From NCBI GenBank assembly GCA_964524965.1, contig CAZGDY010000106.1, positions 1 to 5,610 on the forward strand: DNA of 5,610 nt. Direction: 5' to 3'. Positions 5,517-5,610 of the stretch are shown one piece after another. The notes beneath the pieces were generated by a model. That model saw nothing but the letters and a program-made list of their open reading frames with translations, was not told the origin of the DNA and did not search any database. Positions within the stretch are counted from its first letter, which is position 1. Every line of letters starts with the position of its first letter. This stretch comes from Kmv34 sp964524965. Lineage in GTDB: Bacteria; Aerophobota; Aerophobia; Aerophobales; B3-G15. The translations under genes and the position numbers were made by a program.

Positions 5517-5610
5517 TTATTTTTGACCACGAATTATCTGCATCTTACCTTGCTTTGTAGTTCTGACTATGATATCATACGGAGCCATCTTAGACAAGGT
5601 GCGCATACTT
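5517..5610 (-). CDS. C-terminal tail of an unidentified upstream gene, or a small ORF (enters from right edge)
   Basis: This - strand frame is open from the window edge to TAA at 5517-5519 and reads about 30 residues, including KMAPYDIIVRT and GKMQIIRG; the other two - strand frames are stopped within it. The stop is followed by AAA and then the ATG of the radical SAM gene (TAAAAAATG), an operon-like junction. An ATG at 5604-5606 could begin a 29-aa peptide, but no ribosome binding site can be seen because the window ends. The family is not recognised; the residue pattern looks like the end of a beta-rich domain. Confidence 0.5.
   Translation of the reverse strand, partial: SMRTLSKMAPYDIIVRTTKQGKMQIIRGQK

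Overview
The window is AT-rich bacterial chromosomal DNA (roughly 40% G+C by eye). NusB is a bacterial transcription factor, so the source is a bacterium. The mix of a stand-alone tyrosine recombinase, a B12-type radical SAM protein and low G+C would fit an uncultured anaerobic lineage, but no phylum can be assigned from this sequence alone.

Left part (1-735, + strand): the C-terminal two thirds of a tyrosine recombinase, running in from beyond the left edge, followed by a complete tRNA-Arg(CCU) gene that encodes no CCA tail. Middle (742-2439, - strand): one 565-residue reading frame that joins a full NusB antitermination domain to a class II tRNA nucleotidyltransferase / poly(A) polymerase-type enzyme. 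It ends only 6 nt from the tRNA 3' end. A good promoter (TTGACA-16-TATTCT) lies upstream of it, with a boxA-like sequence in the predicted leader and an 8-7-8 inverted repeat just behind the -35 box.

The 403-nt divergent intergenic region (2440-2842) is rich in short inverted repeats and separates the fusion gene from a + strand gene (2843-3952) for a fold-type III PLP enzyme of the D-serine dehydratase / D-threonine aldolase group. Right part (3974-5610, - strand): a B12-binding-domain radical SAM protein, preceded 3 nt upstream by the tail of another gene that enters from the right edge.

Two results stand out. First, the NusB::CCA-type fusion would tether RNA 3'-end synthesis to the rRNA antitermination machinery. 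Second, the radical SAM gene appears frameshifted at a run of seven A: its annotated stop at 4071 is followed, in the +1 frame, by about 32 further codons that look like real protein and end at 3974. The apparently non-coding gap between the two convergent genes is therefore mostly gene tail. The genes do not form one obvious pathway; the only functional link visible is tRNA gene / CCA-type enzyme / NusB.
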